A program made the translations under genes and the position numbers. The notes beneath the pieces are model-generated. The model was not told the origin of the DNA. It was given only the letters and a program-made list of their open reading frames with translations, and did no database searches. Positions 51,366 through 60,362 of a stretch of 64,000 nt of DNA are shown one piece after another. The stretch comes from Phycisphaerae bacterium (GTDB taxonomy: Bacteria; Planctomycetota; Phycisphaerae; UBA1845; Fen-1342): NCBI GenBank assembly GCA_022072445.1, contig JAJVHV010000010.1, forward strand, positions 1 through 64,000, written 5' to 3'. The first letter of the stretch is position 1. Each line of letters opens with the position of its first letter.

Positions 51366-52313
51366 TCATGCCACCACCTCGCGCACGCGTGCCACGTCTT
51401 GCGCCAACTGCGCCCGCAGCGCGTCGGCGCTTTCAAACCGCTCCTGCCCGCGAAGGCGCTCCCGCAGTTGCAATCGCGTGGTTCGGCCATACAGGTCGCC
51501 GCTGAAATCCAGCAGGTGCGCTTCGACGCGCCTGCGGCCGCCGCCGAAGGTCGGCTGTGGGCCGATGTTCACCGCCGCACCGCGGCGCAGCGCCTCGGCG
51601 GCGGCGCCCGGCACTTCCGCGATTGCGGCGTAGACGCCGTCGCCGGGGATCATCTGTTCGATGCCGCTTAGATTCGCGGTTGGGAAGCCGAGCGTTTTGC
51701 CGCGGCCGTCGCCGCTCACGACGACGCCCGAGACGACGTGTGGGCGGCCGAGCATGAACCGCGCGGCGCGCACCTCGCCCGCGGCAAGTTTCGCCCGGAT
51801 CGCCGAGCTGTTGATCGCCGGCGAGCCGGGCAGCGCATCGCAGGTCAGGGTTGGTGTGACGGTCAGGGCGTAGCCCAGACGCTGAGCGTGTTCCGCGAGC
51901 AACTGGACGTTGCCCTCGCGCCCGCGCCCGAACATGAACGTCGGCCCCTCGACGAAGGCCCTGACGCCACAGCGGTGGACTACTTCCTCAAGAAACTGCA
52001 GCGCCGGCTGCTCGAGCAGCTTTCGCTCGCTTCGCAGCACGACCACTCGGTCCGCCCCGCTCGCCCGCAGCAGCTCGAACTTGTCCGCGGCACGCGTCAG
52101 CCGCGCCGGAGCGCGTTGCGGCGCGAGCACCTGCCACGGGTGCGGCTCGAACGTCATGGCCGTGACGCAAAGTCCGCCGCTCGCCGCCGCCACCTGGCGC
52201 GCCGTCCGCAGGATGGCCTGGTGCCCGAGATGAACTCCGTCAAAATTGCCCACGCAGAGCACGACGCCCTCGGGCACAGGTGGCGTCGCAGGCAGTCCGT
52301 AGACAATAGCCAT
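51366..52313 (-). CDS. ribF: bifunctional riboflavin kinase/FAD synthetase
   Basis: 315 residues. The N-terminal FAD synthetase (nucleotidyltransferase) domain has VGNFDGVHLGHQAIL (21-35) and SSAIRAKLAAGEV. The C-terminal riboflavin kinase domain begins about 188 with VVVSGDGRGKTLGFPTANL, the ATP/Mg and flavin site. It makes FMN and FAD from riboflavin in the cytoplasm. The start at 52313 gives the normal family length; upstream in-frame residues are non-conserved. No FMN-riboswitch-like element is evident upstream. Confidence 0.95.
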   Translation of the reverse strand: MAIVYGLPATPPVPEGVVLCVGNFDGVHLGHQAILRTARQVAAASGGLCVTAMTFEPHPWQVLAPQRAPARLTRAADKFELLRASGADRVVVLRSERKLLEQPALQFLEEVVHRCGVRAFVEGPTFMFGRGREGNVQLLAEHAQRLGYALTVTPTLTCDALPGSPAINSSAIRAKLAAGEVRAARFMLGRPHVVSGVVVSGDGRGKTLGFPTANLSGIEQMIPGDGVYAAIAEVPGAAAEALRRGAAVNIGPQPTFGGGRRRVEAHLLDFSGDLYGRTTRLQLRERLRGQERFESADALRAQLAQDVARVREVVA

Positions 52314-52680
52314 GGAGAGATTCGCTGCGGCGGTGTCGGTCGCGTCTCGAGTTCCGGCGGGCCGAGGCGATGTGTCCACGGCCGAAACGTCGCGCGTAAC
52401 TTACTCGAAACCGAGCCGTGCTGCTCGCCGAGCTGGCGTCGCGGCCGTCGGGGCTCTCGGGAGGAGCGGGCGGCGCGGCCGGAACGAAATCGCGCGAGCC
52501 GGCGGCGGCGCAACACTGACGGGGCGCGAGCAATCAGCAGCGCCTCGGCAATATGCGGCGGCCAACAGCCACCCATCTGAAATGCGCGGCGGCCACCAAC
52601 CACGCGCGTAGGGCTAGGGCCGCCGGCGTTCGTTCTGCTTTGGCAATTCGTTACTCTGCCTTCGCCACTCGCAACTGCCG
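52314..52680. other. intergenic region without recognised gene
   Basis: 367 bp between ribF and the large subtilase gene on the same strand. It is GC-rich. Near 52640 there is a short gcaattcgttactctgcc-type stretch reminiscent of the words at 50237-50341. No CDS or riboswitch is seen. Confidence 0.5.
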
Positions 52681-55600
52681 TCAGCACCCTCCGCCGGTCA
52701 GCGCGTTCACCAGTCCGTCGATGTCGAACCCGTTCACGCTGCCGTCGGCGTTGGTGTCGCCGGCGCAGGGCGAGCAGGGCACGCCGCCGCCGGTGAGCAG
52801 GTCGACGAACGGATCGACGTCGAAGCCGTTGATGCTGCCGTCGCAGTTGGCGTCGCAGGGGACGCAGGGTGGCGGCTCGCATTCGTCGGGCACGTCGTTG
52901 CCGTTCACGTCGGCCGAGCGGCCGCTGGCGATGTCGTCGCTGTCGACGATGCCGTTGCCGTTGCAGTCGTCCAGCACGGCGGTGCAGCCGGTTTGCGTGA
53001 TCTCAAGGTCGTCGACCGCCGCCTCGATGAGCGAGCCGGTGGCGGCGTCTTCGGCGATGAAGCGCAGCTTGACCTGCGCGGTCGGCGCGATGAGGTCGGC
53101 GACGCGGAACGAGTGGTTCAGCCAGCCGCCCGACGTCCCCGCGCCGGCCGGGCCGATCGTCTCGACCGCCGAGAAGGACGTGCCGTTGTTGTTGGAAATC
53201 TGCACGCGGAAGATGTCGGCGTTCGGGGCGCCGCCGGCGCTGTTGGAGTACCAGCGCCAGTAGCTGATGTGTGCTTCGGGATAGGCCGAGAGATCGTACG
53301 CCGGCGTGGTAAGCGAGGTGGCGCCGTTGTCGACGTCGCGCGCTCCGTCGCTGCCGCCGTAGACGCCGTCGGTCACCCAGCAGGCGACGCCGGCGGGCGT
53401 ATGGTCGTCTCCGGGCTGCGCGATCGTGGCTTCCGGGTCCATGCGGTTCCAGATGCCGGTTGTGGCGGTGTCGCCGGGCGCGCCGACCGTCCAGCCGGGA
53501 TCACTCTCGGCCGCGTCGGACGCAATCACGGTGGTTGATTCGACGACTGCCGTGTAGACGCTGCCCGGAGCGCCGCTGGGGTTGGTCGTCAGCCCGCTCG
53601 TCGTGCCGACGGCGCTGAAATAGAACTCCGGCGTCGCGGCACACGTGGGCGGCGGGAGCGTCGCCTCGTAGTTGTTACCGCCGAGCGATGTCAGCGGAAT
53701 CGCCAGATACGAACCGCCGTCGTAGCGGACGTGCAGCGTCGGGCTGCCGCCGACGACCGTGTCGTTGATCGGGACGATCTGAACCGAGACGGTTTCGTCG
53801 ACGCCCGGTTCGAGCGCCGCGGGCACGCCATTGGGCAGGTTGATCTGCAGCGACGGCTCCGGCGTCAGCGTTCCGCCGGTGGCGGCGATGGAAAAGGTCT
53901 GCGGCCCTTGCGGCACGTTGAGGCCGCGGACAACGACCGTCCAGACGCCCGACGCGGGCGAGTTTACCAGCACCTGCTCGATGTTGTCGCGCGTGTTGCG
54001 GGCGGTCTGCACGGCTGCGGCGGACGGATTGGCCGGATTGAGCGTCCAGGGGAACTGCTGGTTGCTGGACGGGTCGAAGACTTCCAGGTCAAGGTCGTTG
54101 ATCAGCGAGGGGATGACGTTCGGCGTTCCCGGATAGTCGTCCCAGGCCATGGTGAGCTTGAGCTGCGGCGTCGCCGGCGCCACGTTGATGGTGAACTCGT
54201 ACGTCGCGCCGTGGCCGACCGAGAACTCGCCGAAATTTCCCGTGCGCATGAAGTCGACGGCGGTCTGTGCCCGCACCGAGCCGTAGCCGAACTGATAGTC
54301 GGGGCCGGTGTTGCCGCGATCTTGCGCGGTATGCGCCCAGAGGATGCGCAGCGTCGAGTTGCGGAAGTCGGGCGAGCCGGGGAACTGGGCGCGGAAATCT
54401 TCAAGCAGCAGCGCGGAAAGTCCGCAGACGGTCGGCGACGCCATCGACGTGCCGCACATGACCGTGTACGACGTGGTGCCCGACGAGTTGCACGACGTGA
54501 CGCCGCCGTCGCCGCCGCTCTGGCAGCCGGGCGCGCTGATGTCGGGCTTCATGCGGCCGTCGTCGGTCGGTCCCCAACTACTGAAGCTGGTCATCGAGTC
54601 GTCGTTGCTGTTCAGCGCGCCGACCGTAAGGTGGTTCTTGGCGGTGGCCGGTGGCGCGGTGCTGTAGTAGTCGCCGAAGCCTTCGACGTCGCAGCGATTG
54701 CCCTGCCGCTCGTTGCCGTTGGCAAACACGATGCGGAACGGCGCGCCGAGCGATCCGCGGACCATGTTGTCGATGAGCTGATCCGTGACGCCGTAGTCGC
54801 CCTGGATGCTGCACGCGAAACCGTTCGTTTCGGTGTTGGTGCCGATCGAGTTGTTGGCGATGTCGGCGCCATGGGTATTGATCGCCTGGTTGTAGTCGCT
54901 CTGCATGTCGCCGGGATTGGTGTAAAGGAACGTGCCGCTGCCGTCGTACTGGAATCCGTACGACTGGATGATCACGCCCGGCGCCATGCCCTTGTACGTT
55001 CCGCCGCTCGCCACGCCGCTGCCGCCGATCGTGCCCGACACGTGTGTCGGGTGCGCGCCGAGCCCGGAGCTGTCGCGTACGAACAAGCGTCCGCCGAAGT
55101 CCTGATGCGTCGAAAGAGCGGTGCCGCCGTCGTAGACCAGCACGGTCACCCCCGTGCCGGTCAGGTTATACGGCCCGGCCTGCACCGTGTTGGCCTGCGT
55201 GATCACGCGGTTGCTGTCGTTGCACTCGACCAGCCGCGGCAGCGGCGGCTCGATCCACTGCACGGCGTCTTCTTCCGCCAGGGCCGGCACGTTGCCCAGC
55301 GGCAGCTCGATTACCAGCGCGTTGATCGTCCACAGATCGTCGCGCACGATCGCGCCGTAACCAGCCAGCATCGTGTGCACCGCGCCATCCACGCTCACGT
55401 CGCCGTGAAAGACGACGTACGCCCCAATGATCGGGCCGCCCGCCGCGTCCGTCCCGACGACGGCCCATTCAGGCGTCTCGCCATTCAGGAAGGTCGGGTG
55501 CAGCTTCCAGCCGGCGTGCAGCGGCTCGACCGCCGTCAGCGTCGCGGTTCGCGCGAGCGCGTCGACGTCGACACTTGAGAGCGAGGCGAAGAACGCATTG

Positions 55601-55869
55601 CTGCCCAGCGAGGACAGCAGCGTCAGACCGTCGGCACCCAGCGACGCCCGCAGGCCGTCGTCGACCGGCTGCGAGAATTGGACGACGACGTGCCGGCCGG
55701 CGGCGCCGGGCGCACGCGGCAGGTCGTTATCGGCCAGCGCGGAGTGCAGCTCGGCCGCCGACATGACGGGCAGCTCCACGTCGCCGCTGCGCCAGCGGAT
55801 CGGGTCAGCAACCGCGCCGGAGGCGGCGACGATCGAAAACAGAATGGTCGAGAGTCGGATGGGGGACAT
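52681..55869 (-). CDS. large secreted subtilisin-like protease (Kp43-type S8) with dockerin-like C-terminus
   Basis: 1062 residues; start at 55869 with GGAGGAG 11 nt upstream. A signal peptide and ~225-residue prodomain precede the S8 domain: Asp247 (VLVYDGG), His273 (HPTHVSG, instead of the usual HGTHV), oxyanion Asn in FANGNE and Ser475 (CGTSMASP). A large insertion separates His and Ser. Residues 590-700 resemble a pre-peptidase/P-like beta domain (LTMAWDDYPGTP). A jelly-roll-like region follows (820-970). The end has paired dockerin-like loops (DANCDGSINGFDVDPFV, DTNADGSVNGFDIDGLV) and Cys pairs. Likely surface or extracellular proteolysis. Confidence 0.93.
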   Translation of the reverse strand: MSPIRLSTILFSIVAASGAVADPIRWRSGDVELPVMSAAELHSALADNDLPRAPGAAGRHVVVQFSQPVDDGLRASLGADGLTLLSSLGSNAFFASLSSVDVDALARTATLTAVEPLHAGWKLHPTFLNGETPEWAVVGTDAAGGPIIGAYVVFHGDVSVDGAVHTMLAGYGAIVRDDLWTINALVIELPLGNVPALAEEDAVQWIEPPLPRLVECNDSNRVITQANTVQAGPYNLTGTGVTVLVYDGGTALSTHQDFGGRLFVRDSSGLGAHPTHVSGTIGGSGVASGGTYKGMAPGVIIQSYGFQYDGSGTFLYTNPGDMQSDYNQAINTHGADIANNSIGTNTETNGFACSIQGDYGVTDQLIDNMVRGSLGAPFRIVFANGNERQGNRCDVEGFGDYYSTAPPATAKNHLTVGALNSNDDSMTSFSSWGPTDDGRMKPDISAPGCQSGGDGGVTSCNSSGTTSYTVMCGTSMASPTVCGLSALLLEDFRAQFPGSPDFRNSTLRILWAHTAQDRGNTGPDYQFGYGSVRAQTAVDFMRTGNFGEFSVGHGATYEFTINVAPATPQLKLTMAWDDYPGTPNVIPSLINDLDLEVFDPSSNQQFPWTLNPANPSAAAVQTARNTRDNIEQVLVNSPASGVWTVVVRGLNVPQGPQTFSIAATGGTLTPEPSLQINLPNGVPAALEPGVDETVSVQIVPINDTVVGGSPTLHVRYDGGSYLAIPLTSLGGNNYEATLPPPTCAATPEFYFSAVGTTSGLTTNPSGAPGSVYTAVVESTTVIASDAAESDPGWTVGAPGDTATTGIWNRMDPEATIAQPGDDHTPAGVACWVTDGVYGGSDGARDVDNGATSLTTPAYDLSAYPEAHISYWRWYSNSAGGAPNADIFRVQISNNNGTSFSAVETIGPAGAGTSGGWLNHSFRVADLIAPTAQVKLRFIAEDAATGSLIEAAVDDLEITQTGCTAVLDDCNGNGIVDSDDIASGRSADVNGNDVPDECEPPPCVPCDANCDGSINGFDVDPFVDLLTGGGVPCSPCAGDTNADGSVNGFDIDGLVNALTGGGC

Positions 55870-56041
55870 GGGAATCTTGCTCCTCCAGCGCGTGAGAATG
55901 AACACACAGCTCGATAAGTCGTGTCGCGCGGAGCCGGCCGCGCACTCCGACATCCTAGTGCGGCGGGCTGGCCGAATCCAAGCGAAAACGTCCGAATATC
56001 GCTGGTCCCCGAACGTGTCGCGCACCGCGCCTCTGCTAATC

Positions 56042-56980
56042 CTATCCCCGGCAGCGCGGATTCTCTCGCCGCCGGCTTCGCTCGCGGCGGAGCGGCGGAC
56101 GGGTGGGCGGATTATCGCTCCGCAGCGGCTCGTTTGCCGGGGCGGACGTCGGCCGTGCAAGCGCTGGCGGCGCGAAGGCCGGGACGCGCTCGGCGCGCAG
56201 TCCGAGAAAAACGGGGAACTCGGCGGCGGCGCGGTTTTCGCCGCGGCTGTGCGCGCCCGGCGAGGCGACGCGATGCGTGAGCAGCTCCTCGCAGACCGAC
56301 AGCGCCAGACCGGCGCGCGCCAGGTTGTTCAGATAGTACGAGAGCGGGCGGTGGTAGTACTGCGTGACGGGTGACGCCGTGCGGCCGGGGTGCACGGAAA
56401 TCGGAATCTCCATCGGCGAGTAATATCGGTCGAGCCGGCGGTACTGAGTCTTCTTCTCGTCATCCCAGCCCCACGACGACTGCCGCGGCACGCGGAAGCA
56501 CGGGTGCATCAGGATGAGCACGAGCCGCCCGCCGACGCGCAGCGCCGCCGCCGCGCCGCGCAGGGCCGCGTCAACGTCATCGACGTCGTGCAGGGACATC
56601 AGGCAGGCGGCGGCGTCGAACTCGCCGCTCGTCAGGTCGCCCAGGCGACGGACGTCGCGGACGATGAAGCTCAAACGGCTGTCGGAACCCCGAGCGCGTG
56701 CGGCGTCGATCAGTTTGGGGCTGGCGTCGACACCGACGACGCGCTTGGCGCTGGAATCGAGCAGGGCGCGGGCCAGGACGCCCTGGCCGCAGCAGAGGTC
56801 GAGAAAGGTCTCGCCGGGTTGTGGGTTCAGCAGCCGCAGCGCCGCGGGGATGATGACGTGCCGCTGGTAGTCGCTGCCCTCGTCGCCGACGAGCCGGTCA
56901 TACCAGCTCGCGACGTGGTCCCAGCTTGTGGACGGGCGGCGTGCGTGCGTTCGGGCACGGCCTGGGTGGGGAGGTCGCAT
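56042..56980 (-). CDS. class I SAM-dependent methyltransferase
   Basis: 312 residues. The SAM-binding motif I is TFLDLCCGQGVLARALLD, with acidic motif II VVGVDASPKLID and motif III-like GEFDAAACLMSLHDVDDVD. WDHVASWYDRLVGDEGSDYQ at the N-terminus is common in this group. The substrate is not evident. The C-terminal ~60 residues are Pro/Arg-rich and low in complexity, possibly read into non-conserved DNA. The start at 56980 excludes upstream hydrophobic sequence translated from the word repeat at 57027-57080. Confidence 0.85.
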   Translation of the reverse strand: MRPPHPGRARTHARRPSTSWDHVASWYDRLVGDEGSDYQRHVIIPAALRLLNPQPGETFLDLCCGQGVLARALLDSSAKRVVGVDASPKLIDAARARGSDSRLSFIVRDVRRLGDLTSGEFDAAACLMSLHDVDDVDAALRGAAAALRVGGRLVLILMHPCFRVPRQSSWGWDDEKKTQYRRLDRYYSPMEIPISVHPGRTASPVTQYYHRPLSYYLNNLARAGLALSVCEELLTHRVASPGAHSRGENRAAAEFPVFLGLRAERVPAFAPPALARPTSAPANEPLRSDNPPTRPPLRRERSRRRENPRCRG

Positions 56981-57026
56981 ACGGTGGGATGATATGGGCG
57001 GAAGCGGATTACGCCGAGGACGGGGA

Positions 57027-57115
57027 AATTGGGAAACAAGGAAACCAGGAAACCAGGAAACAAGGAAACCAAGAAACAAACGTGACATGCCCGTGCCGTC
57101 GGGCGTGAGCATGCC
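57027..57115. repeat. GGAAACCAGGAAACCA word run and inverted GCATGCTCACG element
   Basis: About six copies of ggaaacca(a/g) at 57030-57080, then an inverted copy of the GCATGCTCACGCC element (57086-57115, read gggcatgctcacgcccgacg in reverse). It lies between the tRNA and the methyltransferase gene. Confidence 0.75.
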
Positions 57116-57220
57116 CTGGAGCGCCGATCAGAACCCCGCACGCGAGTGCGGGGCGGCTGAACCCACCACGCGCGTAGTGGGTTCTGTTAGCGGCTTTTAG
57201 TCGAACGGTGCGACGCAGAA

Positions 57221-57316
57221 CGGGAGTGGACTGGAATCGAACCAGCCAGAGGCTGCGGGTGCAACCTCTCGACGGTTTTGAAGACCGCGGGACCCACCAG
57301 GCGTCCGGACACTCCC
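57221..57316 (-). tRNA. selC: tRNA-Sec (UCA anticodon)
   Basis: A 96-nt reverse-strand tRNA with selenocysteine hallmarks: acceptor GGGAGTG pairing CACTCCC; extended D-arm closed by a 4-nt TGGT loop; anticodon arm GCGGT-CTTCAAA-ACCGT with UCA and the same loop as the E. coli tRNA-Sec; a long variable arm (agaggttgc-accc-gcagcctct); and T-arm GCTGG-TTCGATT-CCAGT. The eighth acceptor pair is a T/C mismatch and the D-stem has one bulged G. CCA is not encoded. It reads UGA as selenocysteine with SelB; no sel genes are in the window. Confidence 0.88.
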
Positions 57317-57368
57317 TCAACAGAAGCGCGCTGACTGCATTCGCGCCGCTCGCACGCGCGACGATGGC

Positions 57369-59159
57369 TCACGACTCCGCAACTGAGATTTCGCGCTGGG
57401 TTTCCGTCGCCGGGCGGTAATCCAGCGGCGCGTCGTAGTCGGGATAGGCGCGCTTCAACGCCGCATAAACCAGACCCAGGAACATCGGCTGCGGGCTCAT
57501 CGGCCGGCTGGTCAGTTCGGGATGGGCTTGCGTCGCGAAATAGTACGGGTGCACGTTTTGCGACAGTTCGAGCAGGTGCATGATCTCCGCGTGCGGCGAG
57601 CGGCCGGAGAAGATCATGCCGGCGGCTTCGAGCGGCGCGATGTAGCGCGGTTCGACCTCGTAGCGATGCCGGAAGCGCAGCCGCACCTGCGGCCCGAACA
57701 TCCGATACGCCAGCGTGCCCTCGCGGACGACGACGTTGTGGCCGCCCAGCCGCATCGTTCCGCCCAGCCCCTCGATTTTCTTCTGCTCGGGAAGCAGCGT
57801 GATGACGGGATAGCGGCAGTCGGGGTCGATCTCGTCGGAGTTCGCCCCCTCCATGGCGCAGACGTTGCGGGCGAACTCGATCACCGCCATCTGAAAGCCG
57901 TAGCAGATTCCCAGGCAGGGCAGGCCGGTGCTGCGGGCGTGTTTGAGGCAGGCGATCTTGCCCTCGGCGCCGCGCGTCCCGAAGGCGCCCGGGACGATCA
58001 TGCCGTGAACCTGGGCCAGGCATTGGGCGGCGGTCTCGTCGGTCACTTCGGTCGTGTCGATCCACGACAGGTGCACCTTGACGCCCAGGTGCACGCCGGC
58101 GTGCTCCAGCGCCTTGATGATGCTGGCATACGCGTCGCGGACCGCGGTGTACTTGCCGGTGATGCCGACCGTCACGTGCCGCGCGACGCTCTTGAGCCGC
58201 CGGGTGTAATCGCTCCACACTTCGCGGCGGCGGCGCTCCTCCTCGGCGTCGACGCGCTCCTCGAGCTTGAGCCGCTCGATGACGGCGCGGTCGTAGCCGG
58301 CGGCCCGCAACATGTCGGGGATGAGATAGACGCTCTCGCAGTCGTGCATGCTGAAGACGCGTTCCATCGGCACGTTGCTGAACAGCGCGATCTTCTCGCG
58401 GACCTGCTTGGTGACCGGGTTTTCGGCGCGACAGGCGATGATGTGCGGCTGGATGCCACACTCCATGAGCTGGCGGATGCCGAGCTGAGCCGCCTTGCTC
58501 TTCTGCTCGCCGAGAATGTTGGGCTCCAGCACGTAGGTCAGCGCGACGAAGCAGACGCTGTGCTCGCCCTCCTCGAACGCGAGCTGCCGCATGGCCTCGA
58601 TGTAATACGCGTTTTCAACGTCGCCGACCGTGCCGCCGATCTCGACGAACACTACGTCGGCCTGGCTGGCGACGGCCAGCTCGCGCAGGCGGTTCATCAC
58701 TTCGCCGGTGACGTGGGGGATCATCTGCACGTCGCGGCCCAGGTAGCCCCCGGTGCGCTCGCGGTCGAGCACGCGGCGGTAGATCTGTCCGCTGGTGCAG
58801 AAATTAAGGCGGCTGAGGTCCTGATCGAGCATGCGCTCGTAGGTGCCCAGGTCCATGTCGCACTCGGTGCCGTCGTCGAGGACGAAGACTTCGCCGTGGC
58901 GATAGGGGTTGAGCGTGCCGGAATCGACGTTGAGGTACCCTTCGAGCTTGATCGGGGCGACCGAAAGGCCCTTGTCCTGCAGGCACTTGGCCAGCGACGA
59001 GCTGAAGATGCCCTTGCCCAGGCCGCTCATCACAGTGCCGAGCACGACCACGTACTTGCACTGCCCGGGCCGGTAGCCGGCGGGGCTGGGCATGTAAAAC
59101 TCGGTCTGGTCCGGACGTTCGCGCGCGGAGTTCAGCAGCTTGTCGCCGTCGATGCCCAT
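57369..59159 (-). CDS. pyrG: CTP synthase
   Basis: 596 residues, somewhat longer than the usual ~545. It converts UTP to CTP using ATP and glutamine. The synthetase domain begins VVVLGTVMSGLGKGIFSSSL and contains DMDLGTYERMLDQDL and FVEIGGTVGDVE. The glutaminase domain has nucleophile Cys419 (LGICYGFQM; Tyr replaces the usual Leu) and QAHPELTSRP for the His/Glu. A ~30-residue N-terminal extension precedes the synthetase motif. AGGAG is about 10 nt before the ATG. It lies 37 bp after kdsB, so the two likely form one transcript; KdsB uses the CTP that PyrG makes. Confidence 0.96.
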   Translation of the reverse strand: MGIDGDKLLNSARERPDQTEFYMPSPAGYRPGQCKYVVVLGTVMSGLGKGIFSSSLAKCLQDKGLSVAPIKLEGYLNVDSGTLNPYRHGEVFVLDDGTECDMDLGTYERMLDQDLSRLNFCTSGQIYRRVLDRERTGGYLGRDVQMIPHVTGEVMNRLRELAVASQADVVFVEIGGTVGDVENAYYIEAMRQLAFEEGEHSVCFVALTYVLEPNILGEQKSKAAQLGIRQLMECGIQPHIIACRAENPVTKQVREKIALFSNVPMERVFSMHDCESVYLIPDMLRAAGYDRAVIERLKLEERVDAEEERRRREVWSDYTRRLKSVARHVTVGITGKYTAVRDAYASIIKALEHAGVHLGVKVHLSWIDTTEVTDETAAQCLAQVHGMIVPGAFGTRGAEGKIACLKHARSTGLPCLGICYGFQMAVIEFARNVCAMEGANSDEIDPDCRYPVITLLPEQKKIEGLGGTMRLGGHNVVVREGTLAYRMFGPQVRLRFRHRYEVEPRYIAPLEAAGMIFSGRSPHAEIMHLLELSQNVHPYYFATQAHPELTSRPMSPQPMFLGLVYAALKRAYPDYDAPLDYRPATETQREISVAES

Positions 59160-59196
59160 CGAGTCATGCTCCTGCGCGGTGCTGCAGTGGCGTCCT

Positions 59197-60012
59197 TCAG
59201 GCGCGGCCTGCGCGGGGCGCGGCGCCGGCTTCCGATTCGTGTGAGGCCGCCCTCCAGCGGCGGACAAACTGCTGATAGTCCTGCGGCGTGTCGATGCCGA
59301 CGCAGGCGCTGGGTACGACTTCGACAGCCATCGTGTGCCCGGTTTCCAGCACACGAAGCTGCTCGAGCTTTTCGATCCGCTCCAGGGTGGTCGGTTCGCC
59401 GGCGGCAAGCTCCAGCAGGAACCGAACACGATATGCGTACACGCCCAGGTGCAGCAGCACGACGTCGCGGTGCCGCGCGGCATCCTGCACGTCTCGAACA
59501 TATGGTATCAGAGCCCGCGAAAAATACAGCGCCCGCCCGGAGCGATCGAGCACCACTTTGACCGCGTTCGGATCGGCCGGATCGGCGTCGCTCGGAAAAG
59601 GGCACGCCAGCGTGCCGCACGGCGCCGTGTCGGACTCCATCCGCCGCACCAGCCGATCCAGATACTCGGGCTCCAGTTCGGGCTCGTCGCCCTGAACGTT
59701 GAGGATCAGATCGTCGTCCGACAGGCGTCGTCCCGCGCCGCCGCCGCTTCGCCGGCGGGCGACGACCTCGGCGATACGGTCAGTTCCGCTGACATGATCG
59801 TCGCGCGTCATTTCGGCCGCGCCGCCGAACGAGCGCGAAGCGTCGGCGATTCGGGCGTCGTCGGTGGCGACGAGACATTCTCGGACCCGCGCGGCGCGTC
59901 GGACGCGCTCGTAGACGTGCTGGATCAGGTACTTTCCGGTTTCGGCGAGGAGGGGTTTCCCGGGGTAGCGGGTCGATGCGTAGCGCGCCGGGATGACGGC
60001 TAGAACGTGCAT
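59197..60012 (-). CDS. kdsB: 3-deoxy-manno-octulosonate (KDO) cytidylyltransferase
   Basis: A 271-residue enzyme that activates KDO with CTP for lipopolysaccharide inner-core synthesis. The N-terminal motif is VIPARYASTRYPGKPLL, then LVATDDARI, SGTDRIAEV and LNVQGDEPELEP, all family landmarks; the late motif LEQLRVLETGH is also present. Its presence supports a Gram-negative-type outer membrane with KDO-containing LPS. A poorly conserved Gly/Arg insertion (RRRSGGGAGRR) sits between SGTDRIAEV and NVQGDEP. It is probably cotranscribed with pyrG. Confidence 0.96.
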   Translation of the reverse strand: MHVLAVIPARYASTRYPGKPLLAETGKYLIQHVYERVRRAARVRECLVATDDARIADASRSFGGAAEMTRDDHVSGTDRIAEVVARRRSGGGAGRRLSDDDLILNVQGDEPELEPEYLDRLVRRMESDTAPCGTLACPFPSDADPADPNAVKVVLDRSGRALYFSRALIPYVRDVQDAARHRDVVLLHLGVYAYRVRFLLELAAGEPTTLERIEKLEQLRVLETGHTMAVEVVPSACVGIDTPQDYQQFVRRWRAASHESEAGAAPRAGRA

Positions 60013-60179
60013 GTCGGCGTGGGAGTTCGCGGTCGATTCACGGGGCTGCATGATACCCGCGCGCTGCCCGCGCGGTCAATTCTCGCGCCGGCCCGTCCGG
60101 CCCGTGGGGTTCGACATTCTCGCGCGGGCCGGTGGGGTTCGACCCGCTACTACTCGCCCCGACGCATGCCGGGTAATCC

Positions 60180-60356
60180 GAACCCCCGACGGCAGTCGGG
60201 GACCGCAACGGCGAGGACACCCCTTGCGCCCTGGCGACGTTCCTGACGCGGCACGCCCGCCCGGCCTCCGACCCCTCACTCGCGTGAGGGATTCGGATGT
60301 GTTGCCGCTCGTCGAATGGGTCGTCGTTGGTCGGACGGGTCGACGTTCGTCGGGCG
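60180..60356. repeat. dispersed repeat related to 7451-7560
   Basis: Shares cgccctggcgacgt, gacgcggcacgc, cctccgacccctcact and the CCCTCAC hairpin with 7470-7533 in direct orientation. It is followed by gtcgacgttcgtcg words as there. The rest of the 350-bp gap (60013-60362) has a short internal duplication (ctcgcgcgggccggtggggt) but no gene. Confidence 0.7.
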
Positions 60357-60362
60357 GCCGCG

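Noticed and set aside
52314-52680. FMN riboswitch upstream of ribF
   Set aside because: No conserved AGGGCGAUG-type core or stem arrangement was found on the reverse strand.
53731-55578. A 615-codon forward frame opposite the large subtilase
   Set aside because: Shadow frame with repetitive Arg/Val composition. The reverse strand has the protease triad and tag.
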